Origin: Bacteroidota bacterium
GTDB lineage: Bacteria > Bacteroidota > Bacteroidia > Chitinophagales > Chitinophagaceae
NCBI GenBank assembly: GCA_023427575.1
Contig: JAEZAY010000109.1
Span: forward strand, 1 to 5,635
Reading direction: 5' to 3'
DNA length: 5,635 nt
Made by a program: the position numbers and the translations under genes. The notes below the pieces were generated by a model. The model was not told the origin of the DNA. It searched no databases and saw only the letters and a program-made list of their open reading frames with translations. How positions within the stretch are numbered: the stretch's first letter is position 1; each line of letters begins with the position of its first letter. Below, in pieces: positions 1 through 5,635 of the stretch.

Positions 1-651
1 TCCTGTAATGAAAGGATGGAAAGCATCGATGTTTTAAGTTTTCGGTTTTCAACTGTTCATCTTTCCCAGTTCGTGAAACCGAATAGCCTTGATAATTCGC
101 TTTCCAATTCTATCCTCGAGTTCACCCATCCTTCTTCCTTTACAAAAATTCTTTCGCTTTGTGGAAGAACCCGGATGGTATTGGAAGCATTGCTGAATCA
201 CAGCTATACCGATTCGCTGGAAAATATTTATGTGAATGCGCAGATTCAAATGCTGTTATTGTACAGTCTTGAATGCATGCTGGGCGATAAATCAGTGGAA
301 ACATTTCAGTGTAAGTTTCTTGCCAACGAAGCAGACCGGGAAAAGATCGCAAGGGCCAGGGATATCCTAATACAGCATATTGGCGAACCAATTACCATTA
401 AAGAACTCAGCCGCAAGGTGGCCATTAACGAATGTTACCTGAAGAAAGGATTTAAAGAGTTGTTTGGAACCACCATATTTGATTTTTATCAGAGTCAGCG
501 GATGGAACACGCACGTTATCTCCTCTATGAAAAAGGGCTGAGTGTTACAGAGGTTTCGCTGATGCTTGGTTATTCATCCATCTCTCATTTTTCCACGGCA
601 TTTAAAAAGCATACCGGCTTAAAGCCCTGTGAGCTTCTTCTTCATTCCTGA
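1..651 (+). CDS. AraC-family transcriptional regulator, 5' end missing
   Basis: The reading frame is open from the first base (it reads Ser-Cys-Asn-Glu-Arg before the Met codon at 16), so the gene almost certainly starts outside the window. That Met is probably internal. About 216 residues are visible, against roughly 300 for a whole AraC-type regulator. Visible residues ~117-214 form the DNA-binding domain with two helix-turn-helix units: ~132-156 (TIKELSRKVAINECYLKKGF) and ~181-206 (SVTEVSLMLGYSSISHFSTA). It ends in GLKPCELL, matching the usual GLxPxxY/F end of the family. Upstream is a helical linker (~56-95, containing IYVNAQIQMLLLYSLE), and before it the end of an unidentified N-terminal sensor domain. 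From memory, this architecture (ECYLKKGF, GLKPCEL) resembles PchR-like regulators that often sit next to hem genes in Bacteroidota. Control of the convergent heme operon is inference only. The gene ends in TGA, 14 bases before the oppositely oriented oxygenase gene. Confidence 0.9.
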   Translation, partial: SCNERMESIDVLSFRFSTVHLSQFVKPNSLDNSLSNSILEFTHPSSFTKILSLCGRTRMVLEALLNHSYTDSLENIYVNAQIQMLLLYSLECMLGDKSVETFQCKFLANEADREKIARARDILIQHIGEPITIKELSRKVAINECYLKKGFKELFGTTIFDFYQSQRMEHARYLLYEKGLSVTEVSLMLGYSSISHFSTAFKKHTGLKPCELLLHS

Positions 652-665
652 TTGACAGCGGCTGA
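652..665. other. 14-base convergent intergenic gap without a recognisable terminator
   Basis: This is the space between the TGA of the AraC gene and the TAA of the PhyH gene, which meet tail-to-tail. The only symmetry is CAGC-G-GCTG at 656-664, which leaves no room for a hairpin loop. No stem followed by a T-run is visible in either direction, so transcripts from the two sides may overlap. Confidence 0.6.
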
Positions 666-1544
666 TTAAATGGCGGCGGGATCAAAAAGCAGCGGAAAAA
701 ACTGACCTTCCATTTTACTTCCTTTGGGAACTACGGGCACACCCTGCAAGAGGGGTTCATTGCTGTTTGAAACCGTTCCATCCTTAAAAACATTCAGTAC
801 AAAAGCCCTTCGCTGGCGGTTCGATCTGTTTTCAAAAGAACCATGCACCATCAGGGGGTGATGGAAACTGGCATATCCCGCCTTCAACTCCACCGGAACC
901 GGATGGAAATCTTTTTGCTGCGCTTCGGTAAGCATGGCTTTCAGGCCATCCATTTCACCAGCCAGCACGGGTTTGTCAAGCAGGCCCCAGTGATGGCTTT
1001 TGGGAATATAATAAAGACAACCATTTTCAGTGTTGGCATCGTCCAGGGCAATCCAGGAAGTAAGATGTTGAATGGGTCCGGTGCGGGTCCAATAGGAGTA
1101 ATCCTGATGCCAGGCTACCACGCCGCCATGATGTGCCGGCTTGCAAAATATCTGATCGTGCCAGAACCGGACGGCTGCATTGCCAAAAAGCTGGCTGGCG
1201 GCCATCAGAAAGGCCGGATTCCACAAAACATCGTGAAAACCCGGACTGATTCGCCAATGCCCCAGTGCATGAAACAATATCGTATCGGGATTGACGGATT
1301 CATTGGAATGAAATTCATGAAACAGTTCATTCAAATGATGTTCCGGCTGAGAAATATCGTAAAGTTCATTATTTAGCACGGCGATCTGTTCTTCATTAAG
1401 GATCCGGATGCCGCTCAGATATCCAAATTCATGAAAAAAGGCGACCTGATCTTCATGCAGGCGGTACTGGTCCCATTCTTCAGCGGATTCGGGCCAGGGG
1501 AAAAGCGATGAAACCGGACGGTGTTCTAAGGAAAGATCATTCAT
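666..1544 (-). CDS. Phytanoyl-CoA dioxygenase (PhyH) family Fe(II)/2-oxoglutarate-dependent oxygenase
   Basis: This 292-residue protein has the jelly-roll oxygenase signature of the PhyH family. The iron-binding facial triad is visible as His146-Gln-Asp148 (in AWHQDYSYWTRTGP) and the distal His234 (LMVHGSFENR). Arg245 or Arg246 lies 11-12 residues further on, where the family binds the 2-oxoglutarate carboxylate. Lys135 (IFCKP) and the segment ENGCLYYIPKSHHWG (~173-187) are also typical. The N-terminal ~60 residues (HEDQVAFFHEFGYLSG) match the usual PhyH opening. There is no signal peptide or membrane segment, so it should be cytosolic. The substrate cannot be told from sequence: relatives hydroxylate acyl-CoAs, ectoine, amino acids and natural products. 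The ATG at 1544 gives a normal N-terminus but has no Shine-Dalgarno sequence, as is common in Bacteroidota. The gene lies 45 bases after hemL on the same strand, so co-transcription with the heme genes is likely. It is tail-to-tail with the AraC gene. The family call is secure and the role is unknown. Confidence 0.9.
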   Translation of the reverse strand: MNDLSLEHRPVSSLFPWPESAEEWDQYRLHEDQVAFFHEFGYLSGIRILNEEQIAVLNNELYDISQPEHHLNELFHEFHSNESVNPDTILFHALGHWRISPGFHDVLWNPAFLMAASQLFGNAAVRFWHDQIFCKPAHHGGVVAWHQDYSYWTRTGPIQHLTSWIALDDANTENGCLYYIPKSHHWGLLDKPVLAGEMDGLKAMLTEAQQKDFHPVPVELKAGYASFHHPLMVHGSFENRSNRQRRAFVLNVFKDGTVSNSNEPLLQGVPVVPKGSKMEGQFFPLLFDPAAI

Positions 1545-1589
1545 GGCAGCAAGTTTAGCTGGATCTAATTTAATTAAAACCCCGTATAG

Positions 1590-2861
1590 TTATAATACCC
1601 CGGCTGCTGCTTCAATCGTTTTATCCAGATCTTCATTTGTTAATACATTCGACAAAAACCAGGTTTCGTAGGCAGAAGGGGGCAGGTAAATTCCCCGTTC
1701 CAGCATCGAATGGAAGAAGCGGTTAAATCTCTGGATATCTGCCGCAGAAGCATCTTCAAAATTCAGCACCGGCTTTTCGCTGAAGTGAAGTGAGATCATC
1801 GAGCCAAAGCGGTTGATGATATACGTTATCCCGGCCCTGTCGAGAACGGTTCTTAAACCTTTTTCGAGATAAGCGGATTTTTCTTCAAGTTCTTTATAAA
1901 CGACCGGATTTTCTTTTAAAAACTTCAGTAATGTGTATCCCGCGGCCATTGCAATCGGATTGCCGCTTAAGGTGCCGGCCTGGTAAACTTTTCCAAGGGG
2001 AGCAATATGCTCCATTATATGTTTTCTTCCTCCAAATGCACCAACGGGCATTCCGGCCCCGATCACCTTGCCATAAGTAACCAGGTCGGCATTCACATTC
2101 AGCGCTTCCTGCGCACCGCCGGGAGCCAGTCGGAACCCGGTCATCACTTCATCAAAAATCAACACAATTTCATCGGAATCACAAATGGCCCGCAGTCCTT
2201 CCAGAAACCCCGGCACGGGTGGTATACAACCCATATTGCCCGCAACCGGTTCAATAATGATCGCGGCAATTTCGCCTTTATGAGCTGAAACCAGTTCCTG
2301 TACAAACTCAAGATTATTATAGGGAGCAGTGAGCGTATCGGCCGCCACACCGGCAGTTACGCCCGGAACTGTTTGAATATTAAGTGTTGCCAGTCCACTT
2401 CCTGCTTTTACCAGGAAGGCATCGGCATGACCGTGATAACAACCTTCAAATTTGATGATCTTATTCCGGCCGGTGAATCCTTTGGCCAATCGGATTGCGC
2501 TCATACAAGCCTCTGTTCCGCTGTTTACCATCCGGATAAGATCTACATTGGGGGCCATCGTTTTGATCAGTTCCGCAATATCTATTTCAAGTTCGGTAGG
2601 GGCGCCAAATGAAGTAGAATAGGGTACTTTATCTATGATGGCATTTGTAACGGGTTCAAAGGCATGACCCATGATCATCGGACCCCAGGAATTGATGTAA
2701 TCGATGTAAGGCTTATCGTCTACATCATAGAGATAGGCCCCTTCTGCACGCCGGATAAATACCGGCGTTCCACCAACACTTTTAAAAGCGCGCACCGGCG
2801 AGTTTACACCTCCGGGTATTGAATTCTGCGCACGTAAAAACAATTCACTGGAGCGAGACAT
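1590..2861 (-). CDS. hemL: Glutamate-1-semialdehyde 2,1-aminomutase
   Basis: HemL is a cytosolic PLP enzyme that converts glutamate-1-semialdehyde to 5-aminolevulinate, the last step of the C5 route into heme. From the ATG at 2861 it is 423 residues, the normal family length. The frame extends two codons further to a TTG at 2867, but the ATG ([12 protein letters not shown]) is the more ordinary start. Visible hallmarks (numbered from the ATG) are [13 protein letters not shown] at ~15-27, [16 protein letters not shown] at ~113-128 for PLP phosphate and substrate contacts, CYHGHADAF at ~141-149, and [10 protein letters not shown] with the pyridine-binding Asp237. The catalytic lysine is Lys265 in [17 protein letters not shown]. 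These distinguish it from other class III aminotransferases. It follows hemB after a 97-base spacer, the longest in the cluster, and precedes the PhyH gene by 45 bases. No Shine-Dalgarno sequence is apparent. The use of HemL implies that glutamyl-tRNA reductase (HemA) is encoded elsewhere, probably beyond the right edge. Confidence 0.97.
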   Translation of the reverse strand: MSRSSELFLRAQNSIPGGVNSPVRAFKSVGGTPVFIRRAEGAYLYDVDDKPYIDYINSWGPMIMGHAFEPVTNAIIDKVPYSTSFGAPTELEIDIAELIKTMAPNVDLIRMVNSGTEACMSAIRLAKGFTGRNKIIKFEGCYHGHADAFLVKAGSGLATLNIQTVPGVTAGVAADTLTAPYNNLEFVQELVSAHKGEIAAIIIEPVAGNMGCIPPVPGFLEGLRAICDSDEIVLIFDEVMTGFRLAPGGAQEALNVNADLVTYGKVIGAGMPVGAFGGRKHIMEHIAPLGKVYQAGTLSGNPIAMAAGYTLLKFLKENPVVYKELEEKSAYLEKGLRTVLDRAGITYIINRFGSMISLHFSEKPVLNFEDASAADIQRFNRFFHSMLERGIYLPPSAYETWFLSNVLTNEDLDKTIEAAAGVL

Positions 2862-2923
2862 GTACAATTGGTTTTAAGTATGATCCCTGCATGGCAAGTT
2901 AATAAATAGAACGGTTTAATTGG

Positions 2924-2961
2924 TGATCAGAACGAACCGCGGTTTGCGCAGATCCTGATCA
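2924..2961 (-). repeat. Inverted repeat in the hemB-hemL spacer
   Basis: TGATCAG at 2924-2930 is matched by CTGATCA at 2955-2961, a 7-base inverted repeat with 24 bases between the arms. The enclosed stretch contains a perfect 10-base palindrome, AACCGCGGTT, at 2935-2944. In the minus-strand transcript this lies at the hemB 3' end and the start of the hemL leader. There is no following U-run, so it is not a standard intrinsic terminator. Each arm contains the self-palindrome TGATCA, which makes a chance match easier. Confidence 0.4.
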
Positions 2962-2973
2962 GCGGTTCAGGAT
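2952..2973 (-). repeat. Short inverted repeat enclosing the hemB stop codon
   Basis: ATCCTGA at 2952-2958 and TCAGGAT at 2967-2973 form a perfect 7-base inverted repeat with an 8-base loop (TCAGCGGT). The hemB TGA lies in the loop at 2959-2961. In the minus-strand RNA the stem is followed by CTGCGC and not by uridines, so termination is unlikely. A processing or stability hairpin is possible. One arm overlaps the longer inverted repeat at 2924-2961. Confidence 0.45.
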
Positions 2974-3930
2974 TTCCGCCGCATCTTTTGCAAAATACGT
3001 TGCGATCAAATCGGCCCCGGCCCGCCTTATGGAGGTCAGTGATTCGATGACCGCTTTTTCCTCCTGCAGCCAGCCCATTTTAGCTGCAGCCTTTATCATG
3101 GCATATTCCCCGCTTACATGGTAGGCACTAACGGGCACGGTTACACTATCTTTTATTTCGCGGATGATATCCAGGTAGGCCATTGCCGGTTTAATCATTA
3201 CAATGTCGGCTCCCTCTTCAACATCCATCAGGGTTTCCTTAACGGCTTCCAAACGATTGCAATAATCCATCTGGTAGGTTTTTTTATCGCCAAACCCGGG
3301 CGCACTGTCCAGAGCATCCCGGAATGGTCCGTAAAAACAGGATGCATACTTCGCGCTATAGCTCATGATGCCTGTTTTTGTAAAACCCGCAGCTTCCAGC
3401 CCTTCACGAATCGCATATATTCTTCCATCCATCATATCACTGGGGGCTACAAAATCAGCGCCGGCTTCGGCATGGCTCACACTCATTCGGGCAAGCACTT
3501 CCACGGTGGCATCATTCACGATTTCATTGCCTTCAACAATCCCATCGTGGCCAAAGGTTGAGTAGGGATCGAGCGCAACATCCGTCATCACAATCATATC
3601 GGGAACTGCATCTTTAATTGAGCGAATGCTTCGCTGCATCAGTCCTTCCGCATTAACGGCTTCCGTTCCCTTATTGTCTTTTAATTCATCTTTACATTTA
3701 ATGAAAAGAAGCACACTTTTGATGCCGATGCTCCGGAGGTATTTAACTTCTTCGATTGTTTTGTCGATACTCATCCGGTAATAACCCGGCATTGAAAGTA
3801 TTTCTTCGCGATAATCTTTTCCTTCATTAATAAATAAAGGAACGATAAAATCAGAGGGCTTCAGCGTTGTTTCTGCCACCATGGCCCGGATAGCTGCGTT
3901 ATTTCTTAAAATCCTGTTCCTTCTGATCAT
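2959..3930 (-). CDS. hemB: 5-aminolevulinate dehydratase (porphobilinogen synthase), Asp-type metal site
   Basis: HemB condenses two 5-aminolevulinate molecules into porphobilinogen in the cytosol. The 323-residue protein is full length for the family. Both Schiff-base lysines are present: Lys194 (MSYSAKYASCFYGPFRDA) and Lys247 (IVMIKPAMAYLD). Other family marks are VAPSDMMDGR (161-170), which includes the active-site lid residues, and YHVSGEYAM (270-278). The metal-site segment reads TDVALDPYSTFGHDG (116-130). It carries Asp117, Asp121 and Asp129 where zinc enzymes have cysteines, so this belongs to the zinc-independent class, with Mg2+ and/or monovalent cation dependence known from other members. 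The ATG at 3930 is preceded by a purine-rich AAAAAGAAGAAT stretch and gives the usual MIRRNRxLRxN start. It lies 62 bases after hemF and 97 before hemL on the same strand. The stop codon sits inside a short inverted repeat (2952-2973). Confidence 0.97.
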   Translation of the reverse strand: MIRRNRILRNNAAIRAMVAETTLKPSDFIVPLFINEGKDYREEILSMPGYYRMSIDKTIEEVKYLRSIGIKSVLLFIKCKDELKDNKGTEAVNAEGLMQRSIRSIKDAVPDMIVMTDVALDPYSTFGHDGIVEGNEIVNDATVEVLARMSVSHAEAGADFVAPSDMMDGRIYAIREGLEAAGFTKTGIMSYSAKYASCFYGPFRDALDSAPGFGDKKTYQMDYCNRLEAVKETLMDVEEGADIVMIKPAMAYLDIIREIKDSVTVPVSAYHVSGEYAMIKAAAKMGWLQEEKAVIESLTSIRRAGADLIATYFAKDAAEILNR

Positions 3931-3944
3931 ATTCTTCTTTTTAT

Positions 3945-3966
3945 TCTGTTATAAATCTGTTCTATC
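3945..3966 (-). repeat. Tandem imperfect 11-base direct repeat before hemB
   Basis: Read on the minus strand, GATAGAACAGA is followed directly by TTTATAACAGA, with 8 of 11 positions identical and a period of about one helical turn. It lies 15-36 bases upstream of the hemB ATG, in the 62-base hemF-hemB spacer. It could be a protein-binding site or chance in an A-rich leader. Confidence 0.3.
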
Positions 3967-3992
3967 AGCAAAAAATTTACATGGATTACCAA

Positions 3993-4901
3993 TCATACCC
4001 ATTGCCGGGGTTTCAGGTATTCCAGCAGTTCGGCTTCCCTGGATCCCGGTTCAGGCTGATGGTTGTATTCCCATCTTGCTCTGGGAGGCAGGCTCATCAA
4101 AATTGATTCAATTCTTCCATTTGTTTTCAGCCCGAATAAAGTACCACGATCATGTACCAGATTAAATTCAACATATCTGCCGCGGCGGATCTCCTGCCAT
4201 TTCACATGTTCAGCTTCATACGGAAGATCTTTTCTTTTGAGAACGATGGGCAGGTATGCATTTAAAAAAGAATTGCCGTTTGATTGCTGAAAAGAAAACA
4301 GCTTTTCTTCTTCTTCCCTGTTTCCGGGGCGCAGGTAGTCATAAAAAATTCCCCCAATCCCCCGGGCTTCATTTCCGCGGTGCCGGTTCACAAAATATTC
4401 ATCACATTGCCTTTTGTATTTTTCATACAGATCTTCGCCAAAAGGGGTCACTGCATTTTTTAGCGTTTGATGAAAATGAATTCCGTCTTCTTCAAACAAA
4501 TAATAAGGAGTCAGATCCGATCCGCCTCCAAACCACTTATCAATAGCAACACCTTCTTCATTATACAATTCAAAAAAACGCCAGTTAGCATGAACGGTTG
4601 GAACAAACGGATTTTTCGGATGGATCACAAGCGAAAGTCCGCAGGCGAAAAAATGGCTTGGTCCCACGTTAAAACTTTCCTGCATGGCAGGCGGTAATTC
4701 GCCGGAAACGGCCGAGATGTTAACGCCTCCTTTTTCAAATACATTGCCATCGGAAATAACCCGTGAAACGCCGCCACCACCTTCTTCTCTTGTCCATTTG
4801 TCTTCAATGAACCGCGACTTTCCATCCACGTTTTCCAGCTCGGAACAGATCCGGTCCTGAAGTTGGGTTAGGTATTTTAAAAATTCTTCTTTCACAATCA
4901 T
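3993..4901 (-). CDS. hemF: Oxygen-dependent coproporphyrinogen III oxidase
   Basis: HemF oxidatively decarboxylates two propionates of coproporphyrinogen III to give protoporphyrinogen IX, using O2 and no metal or SAM cofactor. The 302 residues match the usual ~300. Conserved blocks in order are DKWTREEGGGGVSRV (34-48), VFEKGGVNISAV (54-65), VPTVHANWRFFE (100-111), WFGGGSDLTPYYLFEED (123-139) with its signature GGGSDLTP, GIGGIFYDYL (181-190), and the C-terminal WQEIRRGRYVEFNLVHDRGT (235-254) followed by SLPPRARWEY (270-279). There is no signal peptide. The ATG at 4901 gives a standard N-terminus and no Shine-Dalgarno sequence is evident. It follows hemE after 63 bases and precedes hemB by 62. 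The O2-dependent enzyme, not the radical-SAM HemN, sits in this cluster, which suggests an aerobic lifestyle. A separate HemN elsewhere in the genome cannot be excluded. Confidence 0.98.
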   Translation of the reverse strand: MIVKEEFLKYLTQLQDRICSELENVDGKSRFIEDKWTREEGGGGVSRVISDGNVFEKGGVNISAVSGELPPAMQESFNVGPSHFFACGLSLVIHPKNPFVPTVHANWRFFELYNEEGVAIDKWFGGGSDLTPYYLFEEDGIHFHQTLKNAVTPFGEDLYEKYKRQCDEYFVNRHRGNEARGIGGIFYDYLRPGNREEEEKLFSFQQSNGNSFLNAYLPIVLKRKDLPYEAEHVKWQEIRRGRYVEFNLVHDRGTLFGLKTNGRIESILMSLPPRARWEYNHQPEPGSREAELLEYLKPRQWV

Positions 4902-4945
4902 GCTACTTGTTTTCCGCGAAGGGTCTATTGAATCGATTTTTTATT

Positions 4946-4969
4946 CCTGAATGGAAGAACCGCTTCAGG
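4946..4969 (-). repeat. Short inverted repeat enclosing the hemE stop codon
   Basis: CCTGAA at 4946-4951 pairs with TTCAGG at 4964-4969, a 6-base stem with a 12-base loop. The hemE TGA (4965-4967) lies within one arm. In the minus-strand transcript the stem is followed by an A-rich run and not a U-run, so it is not an intrinsic terminator. This agrees with read-through into hemF. Confidence 0.4.
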
Positions 4970-5635
4970 CCTTGTATTCTTTAACCGCATTTACAAAAGC
5001 CCGCGCATGATCAACCGGAACATTTGGTAAAATGCCATGGCCCAGGTTGGCGATATAACGCGTGGTTCCAAACCCGTCGATCATCTGCTTCACTTCCTGA
5101 GTAATATTTTTTACCGGTCCCAGCAATTTCGCGGGATCAAAATTTCCCTGCAAGGTGATTTGGTCGCCGGCAAACTGCCTGGCCAGTTCAGGTTTTATAC
5201 ACCAGTCGATACCTAATCCATGCGCACCCGTTTTACTCATGCTTTCCAATGCAAACCAGGCGCCCTTCGCAAAAATTATGGTGAAGCATTCATCTTTTAA
5301 AGCTGCCGTAATCTGACGGATATACTGCAGGGAAAATACTTCAAAATCAGCAGGGCTCAACAATCCGCCCCATGAATCAAAGATTTGGACCAGATCGGCC
5401 CCGGCCTTTACCTGGCCTTTCAGATACTGAATGGTAGTATCAGTAATCATCTGCAGCAGCCGGTGTGCCGCTTCCGGTTGCGAATAACAAAATGCTTTTG
5501 CTTCATCAAAGGTTTTTGACCCTTTGCCCTGAACCATATAACAAAGCAGGGTCCATGGCGCGCCGGCAAAACCAATCAGCGGAACCCGTCCGTCCAACTC
5601 TTTTTTTGTTAGCGCCAGTGCATCGAATACATAAC
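4965..5635 (-). CDS. hemE: Uroporphyrinogen decarboxylase, 5' end beyond the window
   Basis: HemE removes the four acetate carboxyls of uroporphyrinogen III to give coproporphyrinogen III in the cytosol. The frame stays open to the right edge (the first visible residues are [19 protein letters not shown]), so the TTG at 5597 is an internal Leu codon and not a start. About 222 of an expected ~340 residues are visible. The N-terminal part with the MRQAGR substrate-binding motif is out of view. Visible family blocks, numbered from the first whole codon, are [20 protein letters not shown] (20-39), [10 protein letters not shown] (85-94), GIDW (141-144), LQGNFDP (161-167) and [14 protein letters not shown] (196-209), which holds the conserved His near the C-terminus. 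It ends in TGA, 63 bases before hemF, with the stop codon inside a short inverted repeat. As the most upstream gene seen on the minus strand, it probably follows hemA/hemC/hemD to the right, which I infer from common Bacteroidota gene order. Confidence 0.97.
   Translation of the reverse strand, partial: YVFDALALTKKELDGRVPLIGFAGAPWTLLCYMVQGKGSKTFDEAKAFCYSQPEAAHRLLQMITDTTIQYLKGQVKAGADLVQIFDSWGGLLSPADFEVFSLQYIRQITAALKDECFTIIFAKGAWFALESMSKTGAHGLGIDWCIKPELARQFAGDQITLQGNFDPAKLLGPVKNITQEVKQMIDGFGTTRYIANLGHGILPNVPVDHARAFVNAVKEYKA

Noticed and set aside
843..1376. 177-codon open frame on the + strand opposite the PhyH gene
   Set aside because: It is wholly antisense to a gene with clear family motifs. 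Its translation shows no recognisable domain and its composition is that of a reverse-complement shadow.
1569..1578. AT-only palindrome TTTAATTAAA in the hemL-PhyH spacer
   Set aside because: It is short, of low complexity and has no loop. It is expected by chance in an AT-rich spacer and is not a terminator.
2862..2867. TTG start for hemL two codons upstream of the ATG
   Set aside because: The ATG at 2861 gives the usual HemL N-terminus. There is no Shine-Dalgarno sequence favouring the rarer TTG.
3118..3561. 147-codon open frame on the + strand opposite hemB
   Set aside because: It lies entirely within the well-supported hemB gene on the other strand and shows no recognisable family.
3967..3992. 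Possible promoter in the hemF-hemB spacer (TTTTTTG followed by TATAACAG on the minus strand)
   Set aside because: The spacing between the two elements is about 15 bases and the downstream part does not match the Bacteroidota -7 consensus TAnnTTTG.
3881..4165. 94-codon + strand frame with a very hydrophobic N-terminus resembling a signal or membrane segment
   Set aside because: It spans the hemB start, the spacer and the hemF end in antisense. The hydrophobicity comes from the T-rich complement of the A-rich hemB leader, and the rest is a hemF shadow.
5595..5597. TTG as the start of hemE
   Set aside because: The frame continues to the window edge with good HemE sequence, and starting here would remove about a third of the protein including its N-terminal active-site motif.

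Overview
The window looks like chromosomal DNA of a Bacteroidota bacterium, most likely from the Chitinophagaceae/Sphingobacteriia side. The reasons are the protein flavours, the order hemE-hemF-hemB-hemL, the lack of clear Shine-Dalgarno sequences before the starts, and an AraC regulator of the type often seen beside heme genes in this phylum. The placement rests on remembered family patterns, not on a database search.

Layout, left to right. Positions 1-651 (+) carry the C-terminal two thirds of an AraC-family regulator whose N-terminus lies beyond the left edge. After a gap of only 14 bases, five genes follow on the minus strand. Read in transcription order from the right edge they are hemE (uroporphyrinogen decarboxylase, 5' end cut by the right edge), hemF (oxygen-dependent coproporphyrinogen III oxidase), hemB (5-aminolevulinate dehydratase), hemL (glutamate-1-semialdehyde aminomutase), and a phytanoyl-CoA dioxygenase (PhyH) family Fe(II)/2-oxoglutarate oxygenase. 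The spacers are 63, 62, 97 and 45 bases, and I see no convincing internal promoter or U-tract terminator. A single transcription unit is therefore the simplest reading.

The four hem genes belong to one pathway. HemL makes 5-aminolevulinate by the C5 route and HemB condenses two of these into porphobilinogen. HemE decarboxylates uroporphyrinogen III to coproporphyrinogen III, and HemF oxidises that to protoporphyrinogen IX using O2. The intermediate enzymes (HemA, HemC, HemD) are not in view and probably lie beyond the right edge. The choice of HemF points to aerobic heme synthesis.

The core is ordinary heme biosynthesis, and I found no clearly novel system. The points worth a second look are the PhyH-family oxygenase at the tail of the heme operon facing an AraC regulator, the Asp-type (non-cysteine) metal site of HemB, overlapping inverted repeats at the hemB/hemL junction, hairpins that enclose the hemB and hemE stop codons, and an 11-base tandem repeat just before hemB. 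No stretch longer than 300 bases lacks a gene. No tRNA, rRNA, insertion sequence or CRISPR array is visible.
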